Shown: positions 9,231 to 18,904, counted from the stretch's first letter. The stretch: 64,000 nucleotides of DNA from Caballeronia hypogeia (GCF_001544875.2 NZ_FCOA02000001.1:434001-498000); one strand, 5' to 3'. The notes: generated by a model not told the origin, from the sequence alone. Program-made: numbers and translations.

Positions 9231-9452
9231 ATGGAAGACACCGTCTATACCAAAGGCATTTACACCGCGACGATCGGCGTCCGCGCCATCGACGACGGCC
9301 AGTTCCAGGGTCTCGTCTCGCTCGCGCGCGACGACGGCGAGGACCCCGACGCGACGCTCTACGAAGTCGAAGCCGCCTCGGGAAACGAGGAGGAAGCGCT
9401 CAATGAAGCGCGCGCGCTCGCGCACCGCATTCTCGGGGAAATCGAACTGTAG
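9231..9452 (+). CDS. Small acidic conserved-type protein, unknown function
   Basis: 73 residues from the ATG at 9231, chosen because GGAGG lies 10 bases upstream; an in-frame ATG at 9198 lacks such a site. It starts MEDTVYTKGIYTATIGVRAI, then has an acidic middle and a C-terminal helix EEALNEARALAHRILGEIEL. The layout (short beta-rich start, C-terminal helix) resembles the next small gene. No domain is recognised. It is probably cytosolic, since there is no signal or membrane segment. Confidence 0.65.
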   Translation: MEDTVYTKGIYTATIGVRAIDDGQFQGLVSLARDDGEDPDATLYEVEAASGNEEEALNEARALAHRILGEIEL

Positions 9453-9502
9453 GCGGCCGGGCGCCGCTAGAGCGACGCTTCCCCGCTGCATCGGAGGACA
9501 TC

Positions 9503-9748
9503 ATGCCGGAGCAGATCTTCCTTTACGGCGTCTACGCGATCCACGTGCGACCCGTCGAACTTCAGGGCGCGCGCTGGGACGCGGAGTACGAGATCCGTCA
9601 TCACGACAAGGCCGTGCAGCCGTGGACGACAGTCGGCGGCGACGACGGGCTCGCCGATCGCGCCGAGGCCGTCGAGCTTGCGCATCAGCGCGCGGTGTCG
9701 GATATCGAAGCCGGCGCGGGCATTCCGAAGCCGCGCGCGTTTCCCTGA
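9503..9748 (+). CDS. Small protein, possible distant paralogue of the preceding one
   Basis: 81 residues with a CGGAGGACATC ribosome site before the ATG. The N-terminus EQIFLYGVYAIHVRPVEL parallels DTVYTKGIYTATIGVRAI of the upstream gene, and the C-terminus has a comparable helix (RAEAVELAHQRAVSDIEAG). This suggests an old duplication, but similarity is low and judged by eye. Function is unknown. The 50-base gap suggests co-transcription. Confidence 0.65.
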   Translation: MPEQIFLYGVYAIHVRPVELQGARWDAEYEIRHHDKAVQPWTTVGGDDGLADRAEAVELAHQRAVSDIEAGAGIPKPRAFP

Positions 9749-9755
9749 TCCGCTC

Positions 9756-10409
9756 TCACTGCGACTCTTCCGCGCCGTGCGCGATGCCCACGTGCCGCGC
9801 CAAGGCCAGCCGCTCGGCCTCGCGATTGTCGATGGCCGACGCGCGCTCGTGGCCTTCGCGCGCGAGCGACCGTTCGACGTAATCGAACAGCACGCCCTCC
9901 GGCGCGATCAGCTTCGCCTTGAACGCGATCTGCAGCGTGCTCGCCGCGAGAATGTCGGCGGCGGTGAACTGATCGCCCAGCAGCCACGGCCCTTCTTCGA
10001 GCGCGCTTTCGATCGCGTGCTCGACGCGCCCCAGATCGCCCCAGCCGAAGCTCACCGTGTTGCCCGGCGCGCCGATCATGCGTTCGGCCATCGCGGGTTC
10101 TAGACATGAGCCGGTGAAGAACATCCACTGCAAGAAGCGCCCGCGCGCCGGATCGTGCAGCGGCACGCCCAGCGCCGTTTCCGGATAACGATCCGCGAGA
10201 TACAGCAGCACCGCGCCGGATTCGGCCACGCGCACGCTGCCGTCTTCGAGCGCGGGCAGCTTCGACATCGGATTGATGCGGCTGAAGTTCGGATCGTTCT
10301 GCGCGCCCGCGCGAATGTTCACGAACTCGAGCTGATACGGCACGCGCATTTCCTCGAGCATCCACAACGCGCGGAAGGCGCGGGTCTTCGGCCAGTAGAA
10401 GAGCTTCAT
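9756..10409 (-). CDS. Glutathione S-transferase family protein
   Basis: 217 residues. The N-terminal thioredoxin-fold domain (MKLFYWPKTRAFRALWMLEE, then NPMSKLPALEDG with the cis-Pro, and VAESGAVLLYLADRYPE) is followed by an all-helical C-domain (WLLGDQFTAADILAASTLQ). ES in VAESGA binds the gamma-glutamyl part of GSH. Typical cytosolic GST length. Substrate unknown. It converges with the small gene upstream and diverges from the oxidoreductase gene. Confidence 0.92.
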   Translation of the reverse strand: MKLFYWPKTRAFRALWMLEEMRVPYQLEFVNIRAGAQNDPNFSRINPMSKLPALEDGSVRVAESGAVLLYLADRYPETALGVPLHDPARGRFLQWMFFTGSCLEPAMAERMIGAPGNTVSFGWGDLGRVEHAIESALEEGPWLLGDQFTAADILAASTLQIAFKAKLIAPEGVLFDYVERSLAREGHERASAIDNREAERLALARHVGIAHGAEESQ

Positions 10410-10576
10410 GGCGTTTTTTCGTCGGCGTTCGAAGCGCTCAGGTTAGTCCCTTCGCAGGCCGATTCCCGATCCGGGTTAACGCTGACGCGCGCCGGAACGA
10501 GAAAATTTCTCTCGCGTATCTCGAAAAAGAAAGCGTTGTTTCTCGATGCGGGGCGAATCGCGGCGAGTGCGCAAAA

Positions 10577-10604
10577 ACATTCCGCCTTTGTCGGCAAAGA
10601 ATGT
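10577..10604 (+). promoter_or_regulatory. Bulged inverted repeat ahead of the oxidoreductase gene
   Basis: Arms ACATT+CTTTG and CAAAG+AATGT around a TCGG loop, with four bases (CCGC) bulged on the 5' side, 39 bases before the start codon at 10643. It could be an operator or leader hairpin. No regulator is identified. Confidence 0.3.
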
Positions 10605-10642
10605 CGCATTGCCTCACATATATAAAAGAGACCGGAGATTCC

Positions 10643-13600
10643 ATGAACGCTCGCGTCCCCGCCGATGCATTTCTTCCTCCTGCGCTGTCGGATTACCAGC
10701 TCAGCGACAACCTGAGCGCCACGAAAGGCCGAATCTTCCTGACCGGCACGCAGGCGCTCGTGCGCCTCGTGCTGATGCAGCGCGAACTGGATCGCGCCGC
10801 CGATCTGAACACCGCCGGTTTCATCAGCGGCTATCGCGGGTCGCCGCTCGGCATGGTCGATCAGCAACTGTGGAAAGCGAAAAAACTGCTCGCGTCGCAC
10901 GATGTGCGCTTTTTGCCCGCGATCAACGAGGAACTCGGCGGCACCGCCGTGCTCGGCACGCAGCGCGTGGAATCGGACGCGGAACGCACCGTCGATGGCG
11001 TGTTCGCGATGTGGTACGGCAAGGGCCCGGGCGTCGACCGCGCAGGCGATGCGCTCAAGCACGGCAACGCCTACGGCTCGTCGCCGCACGGAGGCGTGCT
11101 GGTCGTCGCGGGCGATGACCACGGCTGCGTGTCGTCATCGATGCCGCATCAGAGCGATCAGACGATGATCTCGTGGCATATGCCGGTGGTGAATCCGTCG
11201 AACGTCGCGGACATGCTGGAGTTCGGCATCTACGGCTGGGCGCTGTCGCGTTTCTCGGGCGCGTGGGTCGGCTTCAAGGCGATTTCGGAGACGGTGGAAT
11301 CCGGCTCGACTGTCGATCTCGATGCGATCCGCATGGACTGGAAGGCGCCCGAAGATTTCACGCCGCCGCAAGGCGGCTTGCACAACCGCTGGCCCGATCT
11401 GCCGAGCCTGACGATCGAAGCGCGCCTCGCCGCGAAGATCGACGCGGTGCGGCACTTCGCGAAGACGAACAGCATCGACAAGTGGATCGCGCCAAGCCCG
11501 CGCGCGAACGTCGGCATCGTGACCTGCGGCAAGGCGCATCTCGACCTGATGGAAGCGCTGCGCCGCCTCGAACTCACCGTCGACGATCTCGATGCCGCCG
11601 GCGTGCGCATCTACAAGGTCGGCCTGTCGTATCCGCTGGAAACGACGCGTCTGGAAAGCTTCGTCGAGGGCTTGAGCGAAGTGCTGGTGATCGAGGAGAA
11701 AGGCCCGGTCATCGAGCAGCAGATCAAGGATCACTTGTACAACCGCATGGATGGCGCGCGCCCGGTCGTGATCGGCAAGAACGCGCGCGATGGCGTCGCG
11801 CTGCTCAGCGCGCTCGGTGAATTGCGCCCGTCGCGCGTGCTGCCGGTTTTCGCGCAATGGCTCGCGCGCCACAAACCGGCGCTCGATCGACGCGACAAGG
11901 TGGTCGATCTGGTCGCGCCGCAAATCCTCTCGAACGTCGCCGACGCAGTGAAGCGCACGCCCTACTTCTGCTCGGGCTGCCCGCACAACACGTCGACGAA
12001 GGTGCCGGAAGGATCGGTCGCGCAGGCGGGCATCGGCTGTCACTTCATGGCTTCGTGGATGGAGCGCGACACGACCGGCCTGATCCAGATGGGCGGCGAA
12101 GGCGTCGACTGGGCCTCGCATTCCATGTTCACGAAAACGCCGCACGTGTTCCAGAACCTCGGCGACGGCACGTACTTCCATTCCGGCATTCTCGCGATTC
12201 GTCAGGCCGTGGCCGCAAAGGCGAACATCACGTACAAGATTCTCTACAACGACGCCGTCGCGATGACGGGCGGCCAGCCGGTCGATGGCAGCATTTCCGT
12301 GCCGCAGATCGCGCGCCAGGTGGAAGCCGAAGGCATCGCGCTGCTGGTCGTGGTCAGCGACGAGCCGGAGAAGTATCAGGGACACGAAGACCAGTTCCCG
12401 CGCGGCACGACGTTTCATCATCGCGGCGAGCTGGACAATGTGCAGCGCCGTCTGCGCGACACGCCGGGCGTGACCGTGCTGATCTACGACCAGACCTGCG
12501 CCGCCGAAAAGCGCCGCCGCCGCAAAAAGAACGAATTCCCGGACCCGGACAAGCGCCTGTTCATCAACGAGGCCGTCTGCGAAGGATGCGGCGATTGCGG
12601 CGTGCAGTCCAATTGCCTGTCCGTCGAGCCGATTGAAACGGAGCTGGGACGCAAGCGACGCATCGATCAGTCGTCGTGCAACAAGGACTACTCGTGCGTG
12701 AACGGCTTCTGCCCGAGCTTCGTCACGCTCGAAGGCGCGAAGCTGAAGAAAGCCGAAGGCCACGCGTTCGATCCCGCCGAACTCGCGCGTCGCGTCGATG
12801 CGCTGCCGCTGCCGCAAGGCCGGCTCGACAACGCGCCCTACGACATTCTCGTGACCGGAGTGGGCGGCACGGGCGTCGTGACGGTCGGCGCGCTCATCAG
12901 CATGGCGGCGCATCTGGAAGGCAAGAGCGCGTCGGTGCTCGATTTCATGGGCTTCGCGCAGAAAGGCGGCTCGGTGCTGTCGTTCGTGCGCTTCGCGGCG
13001 ACGGACGCGCTGCTCAATCAGGTGCGAATCGACACGCAGCAGGCCGACCTGCTGCTCGCCTGCGACATGGTCGTCGGCGCGAGCCCGGAAGCGTTGCAGA
13101 CGGTGCGGCACGATCGCACGAAGATCGTCGTGAACACGCACGCGATTCCGAACGCGAGCTTCGTGCAGAACCCCGAAGCGAATCTTCACGCCGACGCGCT
13201 CCTCGACAAGATGCGTCACGCCGCCGGTCCCGGCGCTCACGACGCGATGCGTTCCTGCGACGCCCAGGCGCTCGCGCAGCGTTTCCTCGGCGACACCATC
13301 GGCGCGAATATTCTGATGCTGGGTTTCGCGTGGCAGCTCGGTCTCGTGCCGCTGTCGCACGCGGCGCTGATGCGCGCGATCGAGCTGAACAACGTCGCGG
13401 TGGCGGCGAACAAGCTGGCGTTTTCCATCGGCCGGCTCGCGGCGTCGGACATGACCGCGCTGGAATCGCTGACGGCGCAAGTCGTGGCGAAGCACGTCGC
13501 GATGGATCAGATGAGCCTGCCCGAACTGATCCGCGATCGCGAGGAACGGCTGCTCGCTTACGGCGGAGCGAAGTACGTGACGCGTTATCGCAAGCTGATC

Positions 13601-14212
13601 TCGAAAGCGGCGGCCAATGAAGCCGTCGCGCGCGCCATCGCGATTTCGTTCTACAAGCTGCTCGCGGTGAAGGACGAATACGAAGTCGCGCGCCTGCACG
13701 CCGACCCGGCGTTTCGCGCCGCGCTCGCCGCGCAGTTCGAAGGCACGGCGGGCGATAGCTACACGGTGAAGTTCAATCTCGCGCCGCCTGTTCTGTCACA
13801 CGGCGGCGTGCCGCAGAAGAAAACCTTCGGCCAGTGGATGTGGCCCGTGTTCGGCGCGCTCGCGAAGATGCGCGCGCTGCGCGGCACCGCGCTCGATGTC
13901 TTCGGCAGGACGCTCGAACGCCGCATGGAACGCCAGCTCGCCGACGACTTCGAAGTAACGATGACGCGCGCCCTCGCGAAGCTCGACGCCGCCAACGCGA
14001 AAGATATCGAAGCGCTCGCCGCGCTGTTCGAGAAGGTGCGCGGCTACGGGCACGTGAAGCTCGCCAGCGTCGCCACGGTCAAGCGCGGCGAACGCGGCAT
14101 CGCGGCGCGCGTCGGCATCGAGGCGGCGACGGGCGACGCGGTGCGCGCCGCCATCGACACGATGAAGGGCGCGTCGTCGCTGAAGGGCATCCCCGTGGTG
14201 GTCGCCAAGTAA
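10643..14212 (+). CDS. Single-chain indolepyruvate ferredoxin oxidoreductase family protein
   Basis: 1189 residues from the ATG at 10643 (CCGGAGA upstream). It fuses the parts of archaeal IorA/IorB: N-terminal 2-oxoacid oxidoreductase alpha-like region (FISGYRGSPLGMVDQQ), TPP-binding region with CSGCPHNTS (Cys near 443) and GGEGVDW, a 4Fe-4S segment near residue 647 (CEGCGDCGVQSNC plus later Cys in CNKDYSCVNGFCP), and a gamma-type NAD-like domain (VTGVGGTGVVTVGALI near 737) with a helical C-terminal extension. It oxidatively decarboxylates aryl-pyruvates from Trp/Phe/Tyr, reducing ferredoxin or another acceptor. No ferredoxin gene is adjacent. Confidence 0.92.
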   Translation: MNARVPADAFLPPALSDYQLSDNLSATKGRIFLTGTQALVRLVLMQRELDRAADLNTAGFISGYRGSPLGMVDQQLWKAKKLLASHDVRFLPAINEELGGTAVLGTQRVESDAERTVDGVFAMWYGKGPGVDRAGDALKHGNAYGSSPHGGVLVVAGDDHGCVSSSMPHQSDQTMISWHMPVVNPSNVADMLEFGIYGWALSRFSGAWVGFKAISETVESGSTVDLDAIRMDWKAPEDFTPPQGGLHNRWPDLPSLTIEARLAAKIDAVRHFAKTNSIDKWIAPSPRANVGIVTCGKAHLDLMEALRRLELTVDDLDAAGVRIYKVGLSYPLETTRLESFVEGLSEVLVIEEKGPVIEQQIKDHLYNRMDGARPVVIGKNARDGVALLSALGELRPSRVLPVFAQWLARHKPALDRRDKVVDLVAPQILSNVADAVKRTPYFCSGCPHNTSTKVPEGSVAQAGIGCHFMASWMERDTTGLIQMGGEGVDWASHSMFTKTPHVFQNLGDGTYFHSGILAIRQAVAAKANITYKILYNDAVAMTGGQPVDGSISVPQIARQVEAEGIALLVVVSDEPEKYQGHEDQFPRGTTFHHRGELDNVQRRLRDTPGVTVLIYDQTCAAEKRRRRKKNEFPDPDKRLFINEAVCEGCGDCGVQSNCLSVEPIETELGRKRRIDQSSCNKDYSCVNGFCPSFVTLEGAKLKKAEGHAFDPAELARRVDALPLPQGRLDNAPYDILVTGVGGTGVVTVGALISMAAHLEGKSASVLDFMGFAQKGGSVLSFVRFAATDALLNQVRIDTQQADLLLACDMVVGASPEALQTVRHDRTKIVVNTHAIPNASFVQNPEANLHADALLDKMRHAAGPGAHDAMRSCDAQALAQRFLGDTIGANILMLGFAWQLGLVPLSHAALMRAIELNNVAVAANKLAFSIGRLAASDMTALESLTAQVVAKHVAMDQMSLPELIRDREERLLAYGGAKYVTRYRKLISKAAANEAVARAIAISFYKLLAVKDEYEVARLHADPAFRAALAAQFEGTAGDSYTVKFNLAPPVLSHGGVPQKKTFGQWMWPVFGALAKMRALRGTALDVFGRTLERRMERQLADDFEVTMTRALAKLDAANAKDIEALAALFEKVRGYGHVKLASVATVKRGERGIAARVGIEAATGDAVRAAIDTMKGASSLKGIPVVVAK

Positions 14213-14221
14213 GCGAAGCGA

Positions 14222-15538
14222 TCAGTCAATATCGTCCGCGAGCCAGTCGATGTCGCCGCACAGCACGCAGCGCTGGCCTCGCGAACGCGTCTCCACGGAA
14301 AGCGTCACGCAGGGCATCGCTTCGTTGATCGACAGATACGGCTTCGTCACGTGCACGCGCTCGGGGTCGCCGAGCGCCGCGCGGAAGTACGGGCGACGCA
14401 GCCAGTTGGCGCCCTGCGCGTCGATGAGCGGCAGAAAGCGCGCCTCGTGCGCGGCGCGGTCCGCGCGCAGCACGACGTTGCGGTCCGCCTGCCGGCCGTT
14501 CTGATCGAGCAGGAAGCAGCGGGCGGCGTTGTCGAGCGCAAGGAAATTCCAGCAGACTTCGTCGAGCGGTTCGCCCGCCGCGAGCCGTTCCGCGGCGCGC
14601 TCGAAGGCGCGGACATAGGGCTGAAGCCGCGTCGCCACGCGCCGCTCGCGCGCTTCCGTCTGCAGCCGATAACGCTCGGTCAGCTCGCCGATCACGTCGC
14701 GCGCATGCACGCTGTCGGCCAGCCCCGGATGCGGCCGCGCGAAGAAAAAGCCCTGCGCGAAGTCCGCGCCGCTCGCGAGCGCGAGCTGCGCCTCGTGCTC
14801 GGTCTCGACGCCTTCGATCAGCACCAGCTTGCCCGCCTCGTGCAGCAGCGAGACGATCCCGGAAAGCACCGCCTCCATGTTGCGCCGCTGCTTGAGCGTG
14901 CGCGCCGACTGCGGCGCGTGCACGTTGTGGCCGGCGTGCGAGAGCATCACGCGGTCGAGCTTGACGATATCCGGATCGAGCTGCCAGATCCGTTCGATGT
15001 TCGTATGCCCCGCGCCGAAATCGTCGAGCGCGATGAGAAAGCCCTGTTCGCGGAACTGCTGTACGGCGAGCGCGAGCCGTTCGATATCCTCCGCGCTCTG
15101 TTCCAGCACTTCCAGCACCACGCGACGCGGCTCGATATTCAGGCGCTTCAGATTCGCCAGCAACGACGCCGCGTGATACGGCTCGGTCAGCGCGCCCGGA
15201 TGCACGTTCAGAAAGAGCCATTCGTCTTTCGCGCCGAGCATCTTGAAGTTTTCGAGATGCAGCGCCTGCGCGAGCCGGTCGATCTGCAGCGCCTCGCCGA
15301 CGCGCGACGCCTGTCCGAACACGTCGAGCGGGGACACCGGGCGGTCGAGCGCATCGTGCGCGCGCAGCAGCCCTTCGTAGCCGACGGCGCGCATGTGCGA
15401 CAGGCTGAACACCGGCTGAAAGACACTCGACAAGGTCCAGTCGCCATGCTCGACCGAATAGCGCTCGAGCCCGGACATCACGCCCAGCTCGAAGCTGCGC
15501 GCGTTGATGGTCGGCTTCTCGGGATTGGCGATCACCAT
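14222..15538 (-). CDS. EAL-domain cyclic-di-GMP phosphodiesterase
   Basis: 438 residues. The EAL domain covers about residues 25-270. The signature Glu lies in an EGL variant (GYEGLLRA). The other catalytic residues look present: Asn in LFLNVHP, Glu in VVLEVLEQ, the DD pair in ALDDFGAG, Lys in DIVKLDR, Glu in LIEGVETE and Gln in FAQGFFFARP, so the enzyme should be active. The C-terminal 160 residues (LDQNGRQADRNVV region) look like a sensory domain seen fused to EAL proteins. No membrane segment is seen, so it is probably a cytosolic sensor/PDE affecting motility or biofilm. Confidence 0.9.
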   Translation of the reverse strand: MVIANPEKPTINARSFELGVMSGLERYSVEHGDWTLSSVFQPVFSLSHMRAVGYEGLLRAHDALDRPVSPLDVFGQASRVGEALQIDRLAQALHLENFKMLGAKDEWLFLNVHPGALTEPYHAASLLANLKRLNIEPRRVVLEVLEQSAEDIERLALAVQQFREQGFLIALDDFGAGHTNIERIWQLDPDIVKLDRVMLSHAGHNVHAPQSARTLKQRRNMEAVLSGIVSLLHEAGKLVLIEGVETEHEAQLALASGADFAQGFFFARPHPGLADSVHARDVIGELTERYRLQTEARERRVATRLQPYVRAFERAAERLAAGEPLDEVCWNFLALDNAARCFLLDQNGRQADRNVVLRADRAAHEARFLPLIDAQGANWLRRPYFRAALGDPERVHVTKPYLSINEAMPCVTLSVETRSRGQRCVLCGDIDWLADDID

Positions 15539-15751
15539 GTCGATGCCCTCTCCTCAACGCTCTCTACTTTTTTCATTGAACAGCCCTCGATGATCTCGCC
15601 GGGAGTCTCGGTGTCCCGTGGCTTTCGATAAAGCAAGCTCCATGCGCGCGACGCCTCCCGATTCGTCGGCGTTTTACGCGTGCGATGCACCGCGAACAGG
15701 CCGACTGCCGTGCACGCGCACCGTCGCGGTGCACGTCGCTGGCAACGGCCG

Positions 15752-15780
15752 CTGACCACTTTGCGGGTAGGGGCTAAACT
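15752..15780 (+). promoter_or_regulatory. Possible sigma-70 promoter of the antiporter gene
   Basis: CTGACC (-35) and TAAACT (-10) with a 17-base spacer, 72 bases before the antiporter start at 15852. Both boxes match the consensus at four of six positions. The remaining 15539-15851 divergent region shows nothing else. Confidence 0.35.
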
Positions 15781-15851
15781 CTCGGCTCATCGAAACAATG
15801 CTAGACGTCGCGCGTGCCGGCCGCCCGCGCGGGTCGTGCTGTAACGCACAC

Positions 15852-17519
15852 ATGGAAATCGTATTTACCGTCCTCATTCTTCTGCTTGCCGTGGCGCTTT
15901 CGGGATTTGGCCTGAGCCTGCTTCCGATCAAGTTGCCACTGCCGCTGATCCAGATCGCCATCGGCGCATGTCTCGCCTGGCCGGGCTTCCGCCTGCACGT
16001 CACGTTCGACCCCGAGCTCTTCATGCTGCTGTTCATTCCGCCGCTGCTGTTCGCGGACGGCTGGCGCATTCCGAAACGCGAGCTCTACATGCAGAGCCGC
16101 GCGATCCTGATGCTCGCGCTCGGGCTCGTGTTCCTGACGGTCGGCGTGCTCGGCTACTTCCTGCACGCGATGATTCCGTCAATGCCGCTGCCCGTCGCGT
16201 TCGCGCTCGCCGCCGTGCTCTCCCCGACCGATGCGGTCGCGCTCACGGGCATCGCCGGGCGCAAGCGGATTCCGGCGAACCTGATGCATATCCTCGAAGG
16301 CGAGGCGCTGATGAACGACGCGTCGGGTCTGGTCGCGCTGAAGTTCGCGATCGCCGCTGCGCTCACGGGCGTGTTTTCCCTGCGCGACGCGACCATCAGC
16401 TTCTTCATCATCGCGGCGGGCGGGCTCGCGATCGGCGCGGCGATCAGCTGGGCGGTCACGGAGATTCCGGCGCGCCTGCTGAAATTCTCCGAGGACGACG
16501 ACCCCGCGGCGGGCGTGATCCTGACCATCCTGATTCCGTTCGCGTCCTATGTCGTCGCGGAGCACACGGGCTGCTCGGGCATTCTCGCGGCGGTGTCGGC
16601 GGGCATGATGATGAACATCCAGAGCCTGCGCGCCAGCATTCCGAGCGCCGTGCGCGTACGCATGACGAGCACCTGGACGATGATCGAATTCGTCTTCAAC
16701 GGCATGGTGTTCATCCTGCTCGGCCTGCAGTTTCCGCACATCCTCGGGCAGGCGGTGGTCGAGGCGCATCACGACGGTAACTTCCAGGTCGGCTTGCTGA
16801 TCGGCTATGTGTTCGCGACGCTGGTCGCGCTCTACGCGCTGCGTTTCGTGTGGGTCTATTCGCTGCGCTGGGTGGCGGCGCGCAAGACAGCGAAGCAGGG
16901 ACTGGAGAGCGCCGCGCCCGGCATGCGCACGCTCGCGTTGACGACCATCGCCGGCGTGCGCGGCGCGGTCACGCTCGCGGGCGTGCTGTCGCTGCCCGTC
17001 GCGCTCGACAACGGCGCGCCGCTCGCGGGCCGCGATCTGGCGATCTTCATCGCCTCGGCGGTGATTCTGGTGTCGCTGCTGATCGCGGTCGTCGGTTTGC
17101 CGCTGCTGCTGCGCGGCATCGAGCGCGAGCGCAATCCGCACGCGGCGGAAGAGCGCATGGCGCGGCTGCGCGCGGCGCAGGCGGCGATCCGCGCGATCGA
17201 CGACACACACGACGAACTGATCGAGGACATGGACGAAGCCGCGTCCGCGCGCTGCGCCGACTCGACGGCGCGCGTCATGGGCATGTACCGGCGCCGGCTG
17301 GAATCGCTCGGCGACGATGAAGCGCCGCGCAAGGCGGCGAAGAAGAGCGAGATGGTGGAGACGCGGCTGAAGATGGCGGCGCTGCGGGCCGAACGCGCGG
17401 AATTGCTCAAGCTGCGCACGCTTCAGGATATCAACGACGAGACCTTGAACAAGCTGATGCGGGAGATCGATTTGTCGGAGACGGCGATCGTGAACCGGAA
17501 GCGGGGGACGGCGGCCTGA
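15852..17519 (+). CDS. CPA1-family Na+/H+ antiporter
   Basis: 555 residues from the ATG at 15852, whose product begins directly with a membrane helix (MEIVFTVLILLLAVALSGFG). About 12 hydrophobic segments run to residue ~430, with the CPA1 signatures FIPPLLFADGWR, LSPTDAVALTGIAGR and GEALMNDASGLVALKFA; ND is the ion-binding pair. ITIAGVRGAVTLAGVL-like residues near 375 are also typical. A cytosolic tail of about 120 charged residues follows, as in NhaP/YjcE-type exchangers. It exchanges Na+ (or K+) for H+ at the inner membrane. A terminator at 17544-17573 follows. Confidence 0.92.
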   Translation: MEIVFTVLILLLAVALSGFGLSLLPIKLPLPLIQIAIGACLAWPGFRLHVTFDPELFMLLFIPPLLFADGWRIPKRELYMQSRAILMLALGLVFLTVGVLGYFLHAMIPSMPLPVAFALAAVLSPTDAVALTGIAGRKRIPANLMHILEGEALMNDASGLVALKFAIAAALTGVFSLRDATISFFIIAAGGLAIGAAISWAVTEIPARLLKFSEDDDPAAGVILTILIPFASYVVAEHTGCSGILAAVSAGMMMNIQSLRASIPSAVRVRMTSTWTMIEFVFNGMVFILLGLQFPHILGQAVVEAHHDGNFQVGLLIGYVFATLVALYALRFVWVYSLRWVAARKTAKQGLESAAPGMRTLALTTIAGVRGAVTLAGVLSLPVALDNGAPLAGRDLAIFIASAVILVSLLIAVVGLPLLLRGIERERNPHAAEERMARLRAAQAAIRAIDDTHDELIEDMDEAASARCADSTARVMGMYRRRLESLGDDEAPRKAAKKSEMVETRLKMAALRAERAELLKLRTLQDINDETLNKLMREIDLSETAIVNRKRGTAA

Positions 17520-17543
17520 ACGCGGACCGCGCGTGACAACAAA

Positions 17544-17573
17544 AAGCCCGATTGCACAAGGGCAATCGGGCTT
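17544..17573. terminator. Bidirectional terminator between antiporter and permease genes
   Basis: Perfect 12-bp stem AAGCCCGATTGC / GCAATCGGGCTT between convergent genes. The A-run before the stem gives a U-run on the minus strand. Confidence 0.8.
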
Positions 17574-17602
17574 CGCATGTCATCCGCCTGAAGCGCTTCG
17601 CG

Positions 17603-18904
17603 TCAGATCACGCCGGACTCGCGGCGCCGCAACAACGCATAGAAAATAATCGCGCCGAACGTAGCCGTGCCGATGCCGCCGAGCGCGAACCCGCCGAGCT
17701 TGAGCGTGAAATCGCCGGTGCCGAGCACGAGCGTCACCGCCGCCACGATCAGATTCCGGTTGTTCGAGAAATCGACCTTGTTGACGACCCAGATCCGCGC
17801 GCCGGTCACGGCGATCAACCCGAACACGACGATCGACACACCGCCCAGCACCGGTCCCGGAATGGTCTGAATGAGCGCGCCGAACTTCGGCGAAAAGCCG
17901 AGCACGATCGCGAACAGCGCCGCGATCACGAACACGAGCGTCGAATAGATCTTGGTGACGGCCATCACGCCGATATTCTCCGCATACGTCGTCACGCCCG
18001 TGCCGCCCGCGAAGCCGGAAACGACCGTCGCGATGCCATCGCCGATGAACGCCCGGCCGATGTACTTATCGAGGCTCTTGCCCGTCATCGCGCCGACAGC
18101 CTTGATGTGACCGAGATTCTCCGCCACCAGAATGATCGCGACGGGCGCGATCAGCGTCATCGCGGGCGCTTCGAACACGGGCGCGGTGAAGTGCGGCATG
18201 CCGAACCAGGCTGCGTTCGCGACGATCGCGAAATCGATCGGCTTGCCCATGCCCATGCCGTTCGTCAGCACCGCATAAATGAGGTATGCGATCGCGAGGC
18301 CGATCAGGATCAGGAGGCGCTGCGCCATGCCGCGCGCGAACACCGCCACCGCGCCCACGCACAGCACGGTGACGAGCGCCATCCACGATTCGAAGCTGCT
18401 GCCCATCACGCCCTTCACGGCGATCGGCGCGAGATTCAGCCCGATCACGCAGACGATCGCGCCCGTCACGACCGGAGGCATCAGCGTTTCGATCCACTTC
18501 GTGCCGACCGCCGCCACGATCAGCCCGATGATCGCGTAAGCCACGCCGCACGCGATGATCCCGCCCAGCGCCACCCCGATGTTCAGGTTCGGGCCGTGTC
18601 CGCCGTACCCCGTCACCGCGATCACCAGACCGATGAACGCGAAGCTCGAACCGAGATAGCTCGGCACGCGCCCGCCCACCAGCACGAAGAACAGCAGTGT
18701 GCCGATGCCCGACATGAAGATGCACAGATTGGGATCGAAGCCCATCAGGAGCGGCGCGAGCACGGTCGAGCCGAACATCGCGACGACGTGCTGCACGCCC
18801 ATCGCGATCATCTGCGGCCAGGCGAGGCGCTCGTCGGGGGCGACGACGCGCCCCTCCTGGGCGTCCGGCTGAACGGGCCAGCGCGGGAAATAGGAATCGG
18901 ACAT
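17603..18904 (-). CDS. Uracil/xanthine permease (NCS2 family)
   Basis: 433 residues from the ATG at 18904, chosen over upstream starts because GAAGGAG precedes it and MSDSYFPRWPV fits the family. It is a multi-pass inner-membrane nucleobase:proton symporter like UraA/RutG. Family features: GVQHVVAMFGSTVLAPLLMG at the start of the transport core, SSFAFIGLV, and ILVAENLGHIKAVGAMTG containing the conserved Glu of the substrate site, plus GGTGVTTYAENIGVMAVTK. Uracil is the likeliest substrate, because the start resembles UraA/RutG more than xanthine or urate carriers. Confidence 0.92.
   Translation of the reverse strand: MSDSYFPRWPVQPDAQEGRVVAPDERLAWPQMIAMGVQHVVAMFGSTVLAPLLMGFDPNLCIFMSGIGTLLFFVLVGGRVPSYLGSSFAFIGLVIAVTGYGGHGPNLNIGVALGGIIACGVAYAIIGLIVAAVGTKWIETLMPPVVTGAIVCVIGLNLAPIAVKGVMGSSFESWMALVTVLCVGAVAVFARGMAQRLLILIGLAIAYLIYAVLTNGMGMGKPIDFAIVANAAWFGMPHFTAPVFEAPAMTLIAPVAIILVAENLGHIKAVGAMTGKSLDKYIGRAFIGDGIATVVSGFAGGTGVTTYAENIGVMAVTKIYSTLVFVIAALFAIVLGFSPKFGALIQTIPGPVLGGVSIVVFGLIAVTGARIWVVNKVDFSNNRNLIVAAVTLVLGTGDFTLKLGGFALGGIGTATFGAIIFYALLRRRESGVI

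Noticed and set aside
11135..13699. 854-codon minus-strand frame opposite the oxidoreductase gene
   Set aside because: High-GC antisense frame. The plus strand carries clear TPP, Fe-S and gamma-domain motifs over the same span.
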